Numbered from the stretch's first letter, positions 7,724 through 15,503 are shown. The stretch is 55,770 bases of DNA from Blastococcus mobilis (GCF_900188025.1 NZ_FZNO01000028.1:1-55770); one strand, 5' to 3'. The notes: generated from the letters alone by a model not told the origin. Translations and numbers: made by a program.

Positions 7724-8457
7724 AGATCGCCGTCGTCGGCAAGGGTGGCTCCGGCAAGACCACCACGTCCGCAGTGCTCGCCCGGACGTTCGCCCGGCAC
7801 GGGCACGAGACGCTGGCCCTCGACTGCGACACCAACCCCAACCTCGGGATCTCGCTGGGTCTCGGCGAGGAGGCCACCGAGCGGCTGGTGACCGTCCGCG
7901 ACGCCGTCGACGCGGGCGAGGAGGACCACGCGGTCAGCCCCGACGACCTGGTCGAGCGCTTCGGCGCGCCCGCCCCGGACGGCGTCCGCCTCGCTGTCGT
8001 CTCGGCGATCCAGAACCCGGAGCCGGGCTGCCCGTAGTGCGGGATCTCACCTGAGCAGTTGCTCGGGCAGCTGGAACGTCCCGGTCGCGCCGTCGTCGCC
8101 GACTTCGAAGCGGGCCTCGGCACCGTGCTGCGCCTCGACGGGCAGCACGTCGACGTCGTGGTGGTCGTGGTGGAGCCGACCGCCAAGTCGCTGGAGGTCG
8201 GGCGCCGGGCGGCCGACGCCGTCCGGGAGGGCGGCCTGGGCCGCGTCGTCGTCACCGCCAACCGGGTGCGCGACGACGAGGACGTCGCCCGCGTGCGTGC
8301 GGCGTTCCCGGACCTGGAGCGCGTCCTGGTGCCGGACGAACCGGCGATCGTCGCCGCCGAGCGGCGGGGCGAGGCACCGCTCGACGTGGCACCGGACTCC
8401 GCCGGCGTGAAGGCGCTGGTCGGACTTGCCGAGCACCTCCTTCCCGGTGGGGCCTGA
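7720..8457 (+). CDS. CooC-like ATPase (paralogue 2) with in-frame UAG at residue 106; candidate selenoprotein
   Basis: Residues 1-105 are a CooC-type N-terminal half (P-loop GKGGSGKT, LALDCDTNPNL) ending EPGCP; then comes a TAG at 8035-8037; the same frame continues CGISPEQLLGQLE and on through the conserved ADFEAGLG and VVEPTAKSL to a TGA at 8455-8457. Aligned with paralogues at 8845 (GCTCGG, C112/C114) and 20445 (GCLCAA, C106/C108), the UAG falls on the second Cys of the CxC metal site (C104-P-UAG106). The rest has no lesion and total length (245) matches the paralogues. UAG as selenocysteine codon has been reported in Geodermatophilus and Blastococcus, so Sec106 is plausible; a nonsense mutation or sequencing error is the alternative. 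TTG at 8059 is unlikely to be a real separate start. Confidence 0.7.
8040..8083 (+). promoter_or_regulatory. Candidate SECIS-like stem-loop after the UAG
   Basis: Immediately after the TAG the RNA can form a 7-bp stem CCUGAGC/GCUCGGG (8050-8056 with 8061-8067, one U-G pair) closed by the tetraloop AGUU, with an outer CGGGA/UCCCG pairing (8040-8044 with 8079-8083). The apical loop starts 19 nt after the stop codon, inside the spacing typical of bacterial SECIS elements, and has a G at its second position. GC-rich coding DNA folds easily, so this is supportive rather than conclusive. Confidence 0.45.
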
Positions 8458-8468
8458 CAGCCCGACGG

Positions 8469-8800
8469 TCACGGCCAGCCGCGCTCCAGCAGCGGGGTGA
8501 CGGTCACCTCGTTGAGGACGAGTTCGGGTGGAGCGGCGCAGATCCAGGTGATCAGCCCCGCGACGTCCCCCGGCGGCAGGGCCTCGGCCGGCTCGGCCGC
8601 CCTCCCGAGCGTCTCCCGGGCTTCCGGGGACCAGCGGCCCCGGTGGGTGTCCATGGCGCCGGGGTAGAGCAGACAAACCCCAGGACCGCGACGGCGGCGC
8701 CCTCGGCCGCGAGGGCCGACGCCGTCGCGCGACCGAGGCCGCTGCTGCCCCCCGTGACGACCGCGACCCGCCCGGCCAAACGACCCTCGGTGCTGTCCAT
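8469..8800 (-). pseudogene. Short-chain dehydrogenase remnant with internal deletion
   Basis: The N-terminus from the ATG at 8800 is a clear SDR nucleotide-binding start (GRVAVVTGGSSGLGRA). About 45 residues in, the reading frame jumps to the C-terminal part (LLYPGAMDTHRG, then DVAGLITWICAAP and a C-terminus ending LERGWP). The whole middle, including the catalytic Ser-Tyr-Lys region, is missing and the junction is out of frame (near 8680). It is a dead gene between two cooC-like genes. Confidence 0.8.
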
Positions 8801-8844
8801 GCCTGTGCGGTGCCGCTCCGCGGCGTCCGCCAAACCCGGCCGGG

Positions 8845-9639
8845 TTATCCGTCCGCTGCGAGCGATCCCCGGCTGCTCTCGACGGCGTCGAGCACCGTCT
8901 CCAGCTCGGCTCGGACGGCGGGTGTTCCTGGCGGGCTGCCCACCGCGCCGGCGCGGTCGGCGCGGGCGACGTCCTCGTCGTAGGGCAGCACGCCGGCGAC
9001 CGCCAGGCCTTCCTCGGCGAGCGCGGTGCGGAGGTAATCCTCGTCCTCCGGGGAGCGCGCCTTGTTGCCGACCGCCAGCACCTTCGGGATCCCCAGCTCG
9101 GCCGCGAGCGTCGCCGTCCGTACCGCGGTGACCACCGACTTGCGGGTCGGCTCGCAGACCACCAGCAGCAGGTCCGCGTGGGCGAGGGTGCCTCCGGACC
9201 GGCTCAGGTGCTCGAGTCCGGCCTCCATGTCGACCAGCGTCAGATCCACGTCCGCCAGCGCGTCGGCGAGCAGGCTGCGGACGGTCGCGTGTCCGCCGCA
9301 GGTGCACCCCGCACCGGCCTGCGCCACCCTGATCGCCGACAGCAGCGTCGGGCCGGCGGGCGTGGGCCGTCCGTACTCCCCGACGAGGTCCTCCGCCGCC
9401 GGCCCGCCGGCCCGGCCGACCACCACGCTGCGCGGCAGCACGGGGACGGCTTCGGTCTCCTCGAGCGAGAGCCCGAGCGACAGACCGAGGTTCGGGTTCG
9501 AGTCGGTGTCGATGGCCACCACCGTCCGGCCCCGTTCCGCCCACGCGCGGGCGAGCAGCCCGGCGACCGTCGTTTTGCCGACCCCTCCCTTTCCCACCAC
9601 TCCGACCTTGAGAGCTACCGGACGTGCCGTGGTGGTCAT
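8845..9639 (-). CDS. CooC-like nickel-insertion-type ATPase (paralogue 3)
   Basis: A 264-residue MinD/CooC-type ATPase: P-loop VVGKGGVGKTT, AIDTDSNPNL, the CxC pair C112-T-C114 (the same numbering as in CO-dehydrogenase CooC) and VDMEAGLEHLSR. The ATG at 9639 is preferred because GAGGAG lies a few bases upstream. It should be a soluble ATP-dependent metallochaperone that dimerises around a metal at CxC. It is divergent from the NifU-like gene. Nickel as ligand and the hydrogenase as client are inference. Confidence 0.88.
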   Translation of the reverse strand: MTTTARPVALKVGVVGKGGVGKTTVAGLLARAWAERGRTVVAIDTDSNPNLGLSLGLSLEETEAVPVLPRSVVVGRAGGPAAEDLVGEYGRPTPAGPTLLSAIRVAQAGAGCTCGGHATVRSLLADALADVDLTLVDMEAGLEHLSRSGGTLAHADLLLVVCEPTRKSVVTAVRTATLAAELGIPKVLAVGNKARSPEDEDYLRTALAEEGLAVAGVLPYDEDVARADRAGAVGSPPGTPAVRAELETVLDAVESSRGSLAADG

Positions 9640-9666
9640 CAGCTGCTCCTCGCTGCGATCGCCGGT

Positions 9667-9682
9667 TGTGGCGCAGGTCACC
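9667..9682. promoter_or_regulatory. Weak CRP/GlxR-like site between cooC3 and the NifU-like gene
   Basis: TGTGGCGCAGGTCACC keeps both TGTG and TCAC half-sites at the right spacing for TGTGA-N6-TCACA, with mismatches at the inner A, the central T and the last base. It lies 28 bases upstream of cooC3 and 82 bases upstream of the divergent NifU-like gene. Confidence 0.3.
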
Positions 9683-9763
9683 TACTGCGAGGCACACTGC
9701 CACCACGTCGCCGAACCGTCGACAGGCAGGAGGACCGCGCTATGGCCACGGTCCGCCCCGCAC

Positions 9764-10315
9764 ATGGCTGACCCGAGCCCGGCCTCCGAGGCGGCGCTGG
9801 CGGAGCTCGGCCCGCTGCTCGACCGACTCGAGGAGCTGTTCGGCGAGGTCGAACAATTCGACGAGGCCGTCCGCGCCAAGGTGTTCGAGCTGCTCGACGG
9901 CGTGGACTCGATCCACCGGCTGGCAGTGACCCGGCTGGCCGACGCGCTGGGCGCCGATGTCGACGGACTGCGGCGCAGCGATCCGGCGGTCGCCTGGCTG
10001 TTCGAGGCCTACGGGGTGGGGGTCGACGACGTCGCGGCGGCCACCGCCGCCCTCGATCCGGTCCGGCCCTACATCACCGAGCACGGCGGCGACGTCCAGG
10101 TTCTCGGCGTCGAGCGCGGCGTGGTCCGGGTCCGCCTGAACGGCGCCTGCTCGGGCTGCACGTCGGCGGCCCAGACGCTGCGGTACGGCGTGGAGCAGGC
10201 CCTGCGGGACAACCTACCCGGCTTCGTCGCGATGGAGGTCGCCCCCGACAGCGGTGCGGCCCCGCACCCGCCGCCCGGCCCGGTGCTGCTGCAGATCCAG
10301 CCCCGGCCGGCGTGA
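9764..10315 (+). CDS. NifU-like Fe-S scaffold/carrier with extra N-terminal domain
   Basis: The last ~90 residues form a NifU C-terminal domain: VRPYITEHGGDVQVLGVE, then GACSGCTSA with the cluster-binding CxxC. About 95 helical N-terminal residues (rich in Leu, Glu, Asp) are not part of classical NifU. It probably delivers Fe-S clusters to the three-cluster hydrogenase small subunit (inference). The ATG at 9764 is the first in frame; a strong AGGAGG at 9728-9733 instead serves an out-of-frame ATG at 9742 that would make a nine-residue peptide overlapping the start, so translation may be coupled to it. Confidence 0.85.
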   Translation: MADPSPASEAALAELGPLLDRLEELFGEVEQFDEAVRAKVFELLDGVDSIHRLAVTRLADALGADVDGLRRSDPAVAWLFEAYGVGVDDVAAATAALDPVRPYITEHGGDVQVLGVERGVVRVRLNGACSGCTSAAQTLRYGVEQALRDNLPGFVAMEVAPDSGAAPHPPPGPVLLQIQPRPA

Positions 10316-10331
10316 CGGCGCCGGACCCGGC

Positions 10332-10826
10332 TCAGCCTCCGGTGGCGACGTGCTCGGCCAGCAGCCGGTCGACCTCCGCTGCCGCGAGCTCGACCGCTCG
10401 TCCGGTGGCCGGCGACAGGCCCTGTCCGACCCGGTCGGTGTCGGTGGTCTGCACCCCCACCACGAAGGTGACGTCGGGCAGCACACCCAGGGCCCGCGCG
10501 ACCATGAGCGTCTTCTCCGGGGTAGCCAGGTGCATGTCGGCGAGCTCGTCGCGCCGCCGCTCGGGCGGAAGGGTTGCGACGTCGAGGACCTGCGGACGCT
10601 GGACCACGACGGTGCCGGGCGGCCGGCCCAGGTCGACGGCGTCGACGACGATCAAGACGGCGATACCGCGCATCAGCTCCTGCACCAGGTGGATGCCCCC
10701 GATGCCGACCTCGAGGACGTCCACCCCGGCGGGCAGCTCCCGCGCCAGGAGCCGCTCGGCGACCGCGCTGCCGAACCCGTCGTCCCCGCGGAGCACGTTG
10801 CCGAAGCAGGCGACGATCGCGCTCAC
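10332..10826 (-). CDS. Hydrogenase maturation protease (HyaD/HycI family)
   Basis: This peptidase would remove the C-terminal extension of the hydrogenase large subunit after nickel insertion. The 164 residues contain the family signature CFGNVLRGDDGFG with its nickel-sensing acidic residue, the VVDAVDLGRPPGTV strand and a later conserved His (DMHLATPEKT). Length is typical. It is transcribed divergently from the TPR gene, with starts only 19 bp apart. Confidence 0.93.
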   Translation of the reverse strand: MSAIVACFGNVLRGDDGFGSAVAERLLARELPAGVDVLEVGIGGIHLVQELMRGIAVLIVVDAVDLGRPPGTVVVQRPQVLDVATLPPERRRDELADMHLATPEKTLMVARALGVLPDVTFVVGVQTTDTDRVGQGLSPATGRAVELAAAEVDRLLAEHVATGG

Positions 10827-10845
10827 GGCTGAAGCGTAGGCGGCG

Positions 10846-12078
10846 GTGGTCGCGGAGCAGGAGTCGCTGGAGGCCCGGCTCGGCCGCTATCCGGTCGGGC
10901 GCTATCCGGTGCAGCACGCGACGGCGCAGTTCCACCTCGGTGCCGCCCGGCTGGCGGCGGGTGAGCCGACGGTCGCCGTGGAGGCGCTGACCGTCGCCCG
11001 GCAGGTCTTCGGCCGGGTGGGACTGCGCCTGGAGGAGGCGAAGGCGACCAACATGCTCGGCATCGCGCTCCGGGAGTCGGGACGGCCCGGAGACGCCGAA
11101 ACAGCGTTCCGGGCCGCGGTCGGGGGGTTCGCGGCGCTCGGGCAGCCGGTCGAGCGGGCCGCGGCGTCGTACAACCTCGGCCTGGTCCTGAGGGACGCCG
11201 GCGACCTCGCCGGCGCGCAGACCGCCTGGGAGGACGCGCAGCGGTCCTTCCTCACGGCCGGGCAGCACGCCGAGGCCGGCGCATGCGCACGCGAGCACGG
11301 CGCCTCCCTGTTGACCGCCGGTGACCCGACAGGGGCCCGACTCCTGCTGGAGGAGGCGGTGGAGCTCGCCGAACGGGGCGGCGACCTGGCCGGCCTGGGC
11401 GCCGCCCTCAACGGGCTTGGCCTCGCTCTGCTCGCGACCGACCGGTCGGCCGAGGCTGCGGAGGCGTTCCGCCGGGCGCTGGGCGGTTTTCCCCGGGCCG
11501 TCCGTCCCGCGGAGTACGCGATGGCGAAGGCCAACCTGGCGCTCGCGGCCGCACGGGCAGGGCAGGACTCCCGGGCCCGGCTGGCCGCCCGGCAGGCCTT
11601 GGCCGTGGCGGCTGCCACGGGACCGGTGCGGGACCAGGCCCGGCAGGTGCTCGCCGTGCTGCCGCCCCCGCCGGGGGACGACCTGCTCACCGTGCTCGAC
11701 TCCGAGCCGCCCGACCGGTGGACCGCCACCCTCCGGGAGGAGGTGCTGCGCCTGGTCGAGGCGACGGCGTCCGACCGGGAGGCCGCCGTGGCCGGCCTGC
11801 TCGAGGGCGCCCTGGCTCGCCCGGGCGCCGCGGTTGCGCTCGGGCAGAGCTTGTTGCACGTGCTGCTCGAACTGCCGCCCGCCGCCTACGACGCCATGGT
11901 CAGGGCCGCCGTGGCGGCGGGGGTGGGGAGCACCGGCCGGTCCACGGAGGCCGGCGATGCCCTCGCCGGCGTCATGCGCTCGGCCATGGCCCGGTTCCCC
12001 CTTCCGCAGTGGCAGCGCCTGGCGACGAGCTTCGACGCGGTGGCGGCCGAACGCGGCGAGCGGCTCGGCTGGCGATGA
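10846..12078 (+). CDS. TPR-repeat protein of the hydrogenase cluster
   Basis: A 410-residue soluble protein made mostly of tetratricopeptide-like helical repeats (for example NMLGIALRESGRPGDAETAF, YNLGLVLRDAGDLAGAQ, NGLGLALLATDRSAEA). No catalytic domain is visible. The start is GTG at 10846; the N-terminal region has LGRYPVGRYPVQHATAQFHLG. It begins a run of genes coupled by ATGA/GTGA overlaps. A scaffold role in assembly or subunit contacts is inferred from the repeats and context. Confidence 0.8.
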   Translation: MVAEQESLEARLGRYPVGRYPVQHATAQFHLGAARLAAGEPTVAVEALTVARQVFGRVGLRLEEAKATNMLGIALRESGRPGDAETAFRAAVGGFAALGQPVERAAASYNLGLVLRDAGDLAGAQTAWEDAQRSFLTAGQHAEAGACAREHGASLLTAGDPTGARLLLEEAVELAERGGDLAGLGAALNGLGLALLATDRSAEAAEAFRRALGGFPRAVRPAEYAMAKANLALAAARAGQDSRARLAARQALAVAAATGPVRDQARQVLAVLPPPPGDDLLTVLDSEPPDRWTATLREEVLRLVEATASDREAAVAGLLEGALARPGAAVALGQSLLHVLLELPPAAYDAMVRAAVAAGVGSTGRSTEAGDALAGVMRSAMARFPLPQWQRLATSFDAVAAERGERLGWR

Positions 12079-12821
12079 CCGGCGACCTCGCCGCGGACGA
12101 GCTCGCCCCCGCGCTGGGCGACCGGCCGTTCCGGACCTACCCCGCGCTGCTGTCCACCGAGCCGGAGGCGATGGCCTGGGCCCGCTCCGGTGCCCCGGCG
12201 GGTGCCGTGGTCGTCGCCGACTACCAGGCGTCACCCCGGGGGCGCGGCGGCTGGCCGTGGCAGGTGCGGGCCGGACGTGGACTCGGCTTCTCGATGGTCC
12301 TGCGTCCTGAGCTGCCACCGGAGCGCGAGGGCTGGCTCTACGTCGTCGTCTCTGTCGCGCTGGCCGATGCCCTGGCCGACGCCCGGGATGACGCCGGTTT
12401 CGACTGGCCGGAGACCGTCACCACCGCGGACGGCGCCACGGTGCTCGCTCGGATCGGCGTGTTCGTCCAACTCGGCCCGGCACGGATCGACTGGGGGGTC
12501 GCCACGGTGCTCGTGGAGGACGCGGGGCCACCGCGCGGTCCGCTGCTCGCCCGCCTGGCCGCCGCCGTCGAGACCCGGCTCGCCGAGCCGGTCGACGCCG
12601 TGCTGGCGGCATACAGGCCGCGCTGCCGCACCGTGGGCCGGTCCGTGCGGGCGCGGATGATCCCACTCGGCCCGGGCGGGCCGGCCGTCGTCGGGGAGGC
12701 CGTCGGCGTGCTGGCCGATGGCGCGCTCGTCCTGCTCACCCCTCGGGGCAACCGCGTCGCCGTCCGCCCGCCGAACCTCGGGGTGCTCGAGCCCGCCGAG
12801 CCGGACGCCGAGGGCATGTAG
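12075..12821 (+). CDS. Biotin/lipoate ligase-fold protein
   Basis: 248 residues resembling BirA/LplA-type ligases: VVADYQASPRGRGGWPW corresponds to the biotinyl-AMP loop (GRGR region), followed by LGFSMVLRP and a small C-terminal barrel (LLTPRGNRVAVR). ATGA overlap with the TPR gene indicates coupling. No biotin carrier protein is nearby, so a genuine biotin-protein ligase role is doubtful; it may have been adapted for another ligand or modification in the hydrogenase system (inference). It ends in TAG, so UAG can also mean stop in this genome. Confidence 0.65.
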   Translation: MTGDLAADELAPALGDRPFRTYPALLSTEPEAMAWARSGAPAGAVVVADYQASPRGRGGWPWQVRAGRGLGFSMVLRPELPPEREGWLYVVVSVALADALADARDDAGFDWPETVTTADGATVLARIGVFVQLGPARIDWGVATVLVEDAGPPRGPLLARLAAAVETRLAEPVDAVLAAYRPRCRTVGRSVRARMIPLGPGGPAVVGEAVGVLADGALVLLTPRGNRVAVRPPNLGVLEPAEPDAEGM

Positions 12822-12851
12822 GTGTCCCGTGCATGTAGTAGCGTCCACGTG

Positions 12852-13127
12852 ATGCCGGTCACACTGAACGATCCCGCGGTCCGGTCCGCCCTGGTCGAGG
12901 CCCCGGCCGGGTGGAAGGCCGGCTGGTGGGCGGGCGGGTCCGTCGTGGTCGTCGCGGCGGGACTGCTGCTGGCGATCATCGGTCTGGCCCGGCGCATCGC
13001 CCGGCAGGCCGACGAGATCGCCGCGGCACTGGAGGGCACCCACGCCAACACCGCGCCGCTGTTCGACCTCGTCCACGTCAACGGTCACCTCGACCGCATC
13101 GTCGCGCCGTCACGGGGACGCCGGTGA
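12852..13127 (+). CDS. Small single-pass membrane protein 1
   Basis: 91 residues with one transmembrane helix (about residues 25-45, VVVVAAGLLLAIIGLA) followed by a cytoplasmic-type basic stretch and an amphipathic helix containing the pattern NTAPLF. The ATG at 12852 is chosen over an upstream start because it gives the tighter N-terminus; the true start is uncertain. The next gene overlaps by GTGA. It shares TM-helix-NT..APLF architecture with the following gene, suggesting duplication. Confidence 0.65.
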   Translation: MPVTLNDPAVRSALVEAPAGWKAGWWAGGSVVVVAAGLLLAIIGLARRIARQADEIAAALEGTHANTAPLFDLVHVNGHLDRIVAPSRGRR

Positions 13128-13381
13128 GCGGCAACGCGCGCCTGGCCGCCCTCGCCGGGCTGGGTGCGGGAGCCGCCGCCGTCGGCGCAGCCGGTCTGCT
13201 CCTGCACCGCACGCTGGCCGTGGCACAGGAGATCCGCCGGTACACCGACGCCATCGCCGAGGCCGCCGCGGCACTGCGCGGCAACACCGAGGTGGCCCCG
13301 CTGTTCGAGGATCTGTGCGCCGGCGCCGCGCGCGTCCGGGCCGCCGCCGGCGCGTCGTCGACGGAGGAGGCTCACCGATGA
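13124..13381 (+). CDS. Small single-pass membrane protein 2
   Basis: 85 residues: N-terminal helix GLGAGAAAVGAAGLLL, then an amphipathic segment (EIRRYTDAIAEAAAAL) and the motif NTEVAPLFEDL that is also seen in small protein 1. The GTG start overlaps the previous stop and the stop overlaps the next ATG, so all four small proteins are translationally coupled. A membrane anchor or quinone-side docking role for the soluble hydrogenase is inference. Confidence 0.65.
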   Translation: MSGNARLAALAGLGAGAAAVGAAGLLLHRTLAVAQEIRRYTDAIAEAAAALRGNTEVAPLFEDLCAGAARVRAAAGASSTEEAHR

Positions 13382-13644
13382 CCCACCGGAACGCGACCGA
13401 GGTGCGCTGGCTGGCCACCCTCGCCGGCGGTGGGGTGGTCCTCGTCGCCGTCGCCGGCCTGCTCGAGACGCTGCGCCGGAGCGTCCAGGAGGTCGACGCG
13501 GCGGTCGGACGGGCGTGGACGGCCGGAAAGCTGGTCGCGCAGGACACCCAGACCGGACACCTGCTCTCCGGCACGACGGATCGGACCGCCGTGCTGCGAC
13601 GGGACGTGGGGATGCCGGACGGCGACGAGGAGCGCACTCGATGA
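13378..13644 (+). CDS. Small single-pass membrane protein 3
   Basis: 88 residues with one hydrophobic helix (LAGGGVVLVAVAGLLE) followed by TLRRSVQEVDAAV and a polar tail. The post-membrane TLRR segment resembles that of small protein 4. ATGA overlaps on both sides. No recognised domain. Confidence 0.65.
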   Translation: MTHRNATEVRWLATLAGGGVVLVAVAGLLETLRRSVQEVDAAVGRAWTAGKLVAQDTQTGHLLSGTTDRTAVLRRDVGMPDGDEERTR

Positions 13645-13871
13645 GGAAGGGCCTGATCGCACTGACCCTGGGTGAGGTGGCGGTGCTGGTCGGTGCGCTG
13701 GCCGGCTACCTCGTCGCCATCACACGGACCCTCCGCCGGGTCTCGCAGACGCTGGCCCGGGTCACGATGGGAGTGCGCGCCATCGAACACCAGACCGAAC
13801 CGATCGGACCCGCGCTGCAGAAGGTCAACGCCGACCTCGACGCGGTGGCCTCGGTGCTCGAGCGCCGGTGA
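13641..13871 (+). CDS. Small single-pass membrane protein 4
   Basis: 76 residues: helix LGEVAVLVGALAGYLVAI, then TLRRVSQTLARVTMGVRAI and a helical tail ending SVLERR, the kind of membrane-proximal coiled segment seen in DUF948-like proteins. It is the last gene of the coupled run that starts at the TPR gene. No recognised function. Confidence 0.65.
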   Translation: MRKGLIALTLGEVAVLVGALAGYLVAITRTLRRVSQTLARVTMGVRAIEHQTEPIGPALQKVNADLDAVASVLERR

Positions 13872-13893
13872 TCGGCTTGCCGGGCCGGCGCGG

Positions 13894-14682
13894 TCACGAG
13901 CCGCCCTCCTCCACCGCCTCCGCCGGCACGGTGTAGCTGCCGCTCATGGTGAACTGCACGTCCCGGAACTCGCCGAGTTCCGCGCAACCCTCAGGGGCGA
14001 AGCAGAAGAAGTACCCGGCGATGGTGCCCTCCCCGCGGAGCTCCTCGTACGGCCCGGTCCCACCGACGATCTCGAGCGACCCCTGCCACACGACCGTCTC
14101 CTCCGCTGCCTCGACCGCCTGGGCCGTCCACTCGACACGGATGCGGTCCTTCTCGGGATCCGGGACCGGATCAGGGTCCGGCGTCACGCCCGGCCGCAGT
14201 TGGCAGACCGTGAGCTCCAAGGTCCCCTCCAGCTGCATCGCTCCGTCGTCCCCCTCCGTGACGGTGAACTCCAGCGGGTGGGACCGAGTCGAGGCCGGGA
14301 CCCGGCTCCCGGGCACGAGTGCGTTGAACGTCGGCAGGTCACCGGAGATGTTGTTGACGGGAGCGTCCTCGTTGCAGGGGATGGCGGCGTAGCGGTACGG
14401 GCCCTCGCCCCCCGCCCCGCCGTCCCAGGGGGTCGGCTGCTGTTCCTCGAGTTCGGCCCCTGCGTACGGCGTCGTGTGCGCCATCGCGACCACGCTGAAC
14501 GATCCGCGGATCTCGTCGTCGCCCTGCTCCAGGATCGGCCCACCTCCGCGGTCCTCCGTCCCCTCCTGCGCCGGCTGGGTGGTTCCTGCGCGGGTCCCGG
14601 CGGGATCGTCACCGCCCCCGCATCCGGCGGCCAGCAAGCCGGCGGTCACCGCGAGGGACAGGGACAGCGTGGAGCGGGACAT
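13894..14682 (-). CDS. Secreted lipoprotein, allene-oxide-cyclase-like layout uncertain
   Basis: 262 residues starting MSRSTLSLSLAV with a lipobox LAAGC, then a Gly/Asp-rich linker and a beta-rich domain with paired Cys residues (IPCNEDAP, TVCQLRPG, YFFCFAPEGC). The start at 14682 is chosen to place the signal peptide correctly. The function is not recognised; the proline/aspartate repeat PDPDPVPDPE is a local low-complexity feature. It converges on the small-protein operon with a 22-bp gap. The fold comparison in the call is weak and should be read as unknown function. Confidence 0.6.
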   Translation of the reverse strand: MSRSTLSLSLAVTAGLLAAGCGGGDDPAGTRAGTTQPAQEGTEDRGGGPILEQGDDEIRGSFSVVAMAHTTPYAGAELEEQQPTPWDGGAGGEGPYRYAAIPCNEDAPVNNISGDLPTFNALVPGSRVPASTRSHPLEFTVTEGDDGAMQLEGTLELTVCQLRPGVTPDPDPVPDPEKDRIRVEWTAQAVEAAEETVVWQGSLEIVGGTGPYEELRGEGTIAGYFFCFAPEGCAELGEFRDVQFTMSGSYTVPAEAVEEGGS

Positions 14683-14831
14683 GCAGCCTCCTCGGTCCGG
14701 GTGCTCTCCCTCACAGCCCATGCTGTCGGGCTCCTGTCCAGGTGACCAGTCGGACCGGCGCCGGGTTCGACTTGACGGGCGTCGGACGGCGGTGGAACCG
14801 TCACCGGCGGGACGGGTCCGAGGGAGGCGCC

Positions 14832-15491
14832 ATGGCGCGCGGCATCCGGTTGGTGCGGAGCATCGGGGTCGCCATCTGCGCCGCCGTGGTTCTGGTCGTG
14901 AACGGGAACGCGGCGCTGGCCTGCGACACCGGCTCGTGGCTGGCGATCGAGGGACCTGCCGACTCCGGTGACCTGGTGACCATCCGCGGCGGCGGCTTCT
15001 CCCCGGGAGGTGTCACCCTGGTCTGGGACCGATCGGCCGGGCAGGTCCTCGGGCACGCGCCGGTGGCCCCGGACGGCAGCGTGACGGCCCGGATCGAGAT
15101 TCCCGACGACGCTGCAGGCACCCACAAGGTCATCGCCGTGGCGTCCGGCCGCGACGAGTCGCCCGTCGGCACGCACGCGTGGACGGACGTCGTCATCCCG
15201 ACCGCCGCTACCGAGCAACCCACCCGGGCCGTGCCCTCGGCACGGGGCGCCGCCACGGGTCAGCAGACCGCGGACGATGCCGCGCCGGGGCCGCTCGAGG
15301 TCGGCCTGGGCGCCCTCGCGGTCGCCGCTGTCGCCGGGTTCGGGTTCCTCCTCCGGCTCCGGCGCAGGGCGGACGGCGTACCGGTCGGCGACGGCCCGGA
15401 CGACCTGGACGTGGAGCTGCTGGTGCTGGTCGCAGAACGCCAGGACGACCGGGCGGGCGACGAGCGCGCGTCGGCGGCCCGGATCGGTTGA
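14832..15491 (+). CDS. Exported protein with C-terminal membrane anchor
   Basis: 219 residues with an N-terminal signal sequence (SIGVAICAAVVLVVNGNAALA), a beta domain resembling an IPT/TIG-like fold (GDLVTIRGGGFSPGGVTLVW), a low-complexity linker and a C-terminal helix GLGALAVAAVAGFGFLL followed by RLRRRA. It is probably a cell-surface protein anchored by its C-terminus. Start ATG at 14832. No clear functional link with the hydrogenase on either side. Confidence 0.7.
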   Translation: MARGIRLVRSIGVAICAAVVLVVNGNAALACDTGSWLAIEGPADSGDLVTIRGGGFSPGGVTLVWDRSAGQVLGHAPVAPDGSVTARIEIPDDAAGTHKVIAVASGRDESPVGTHAWTDVVIPTAATEQPTRAVPSARGAATGQQTADDAAPGPLEVGLGALAVAAVAGFGFLLRLRRRADGVPVGDGPDDLDVELLVLVAERQDDRAGDERASAARIG

Positions 15492-15503
15492 TCCGCCGAG
15501 TCG

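Noticed and set aside
8035-8037. UAG read as pyrrolysine
   Set aside because: Pyrrolysine use is tied to methylamine metabolism and pyl genes, none of which is suggested here; the position aligns with Cys, which fits Sec rather than Pyl.
9742-9771. Nine-residue leader peptide before the NifU-like gene
   Set aside because: It has a good ribosome binding site and overlaps the real start, but is too short to claim as a gene; noted in the NifU entry only.
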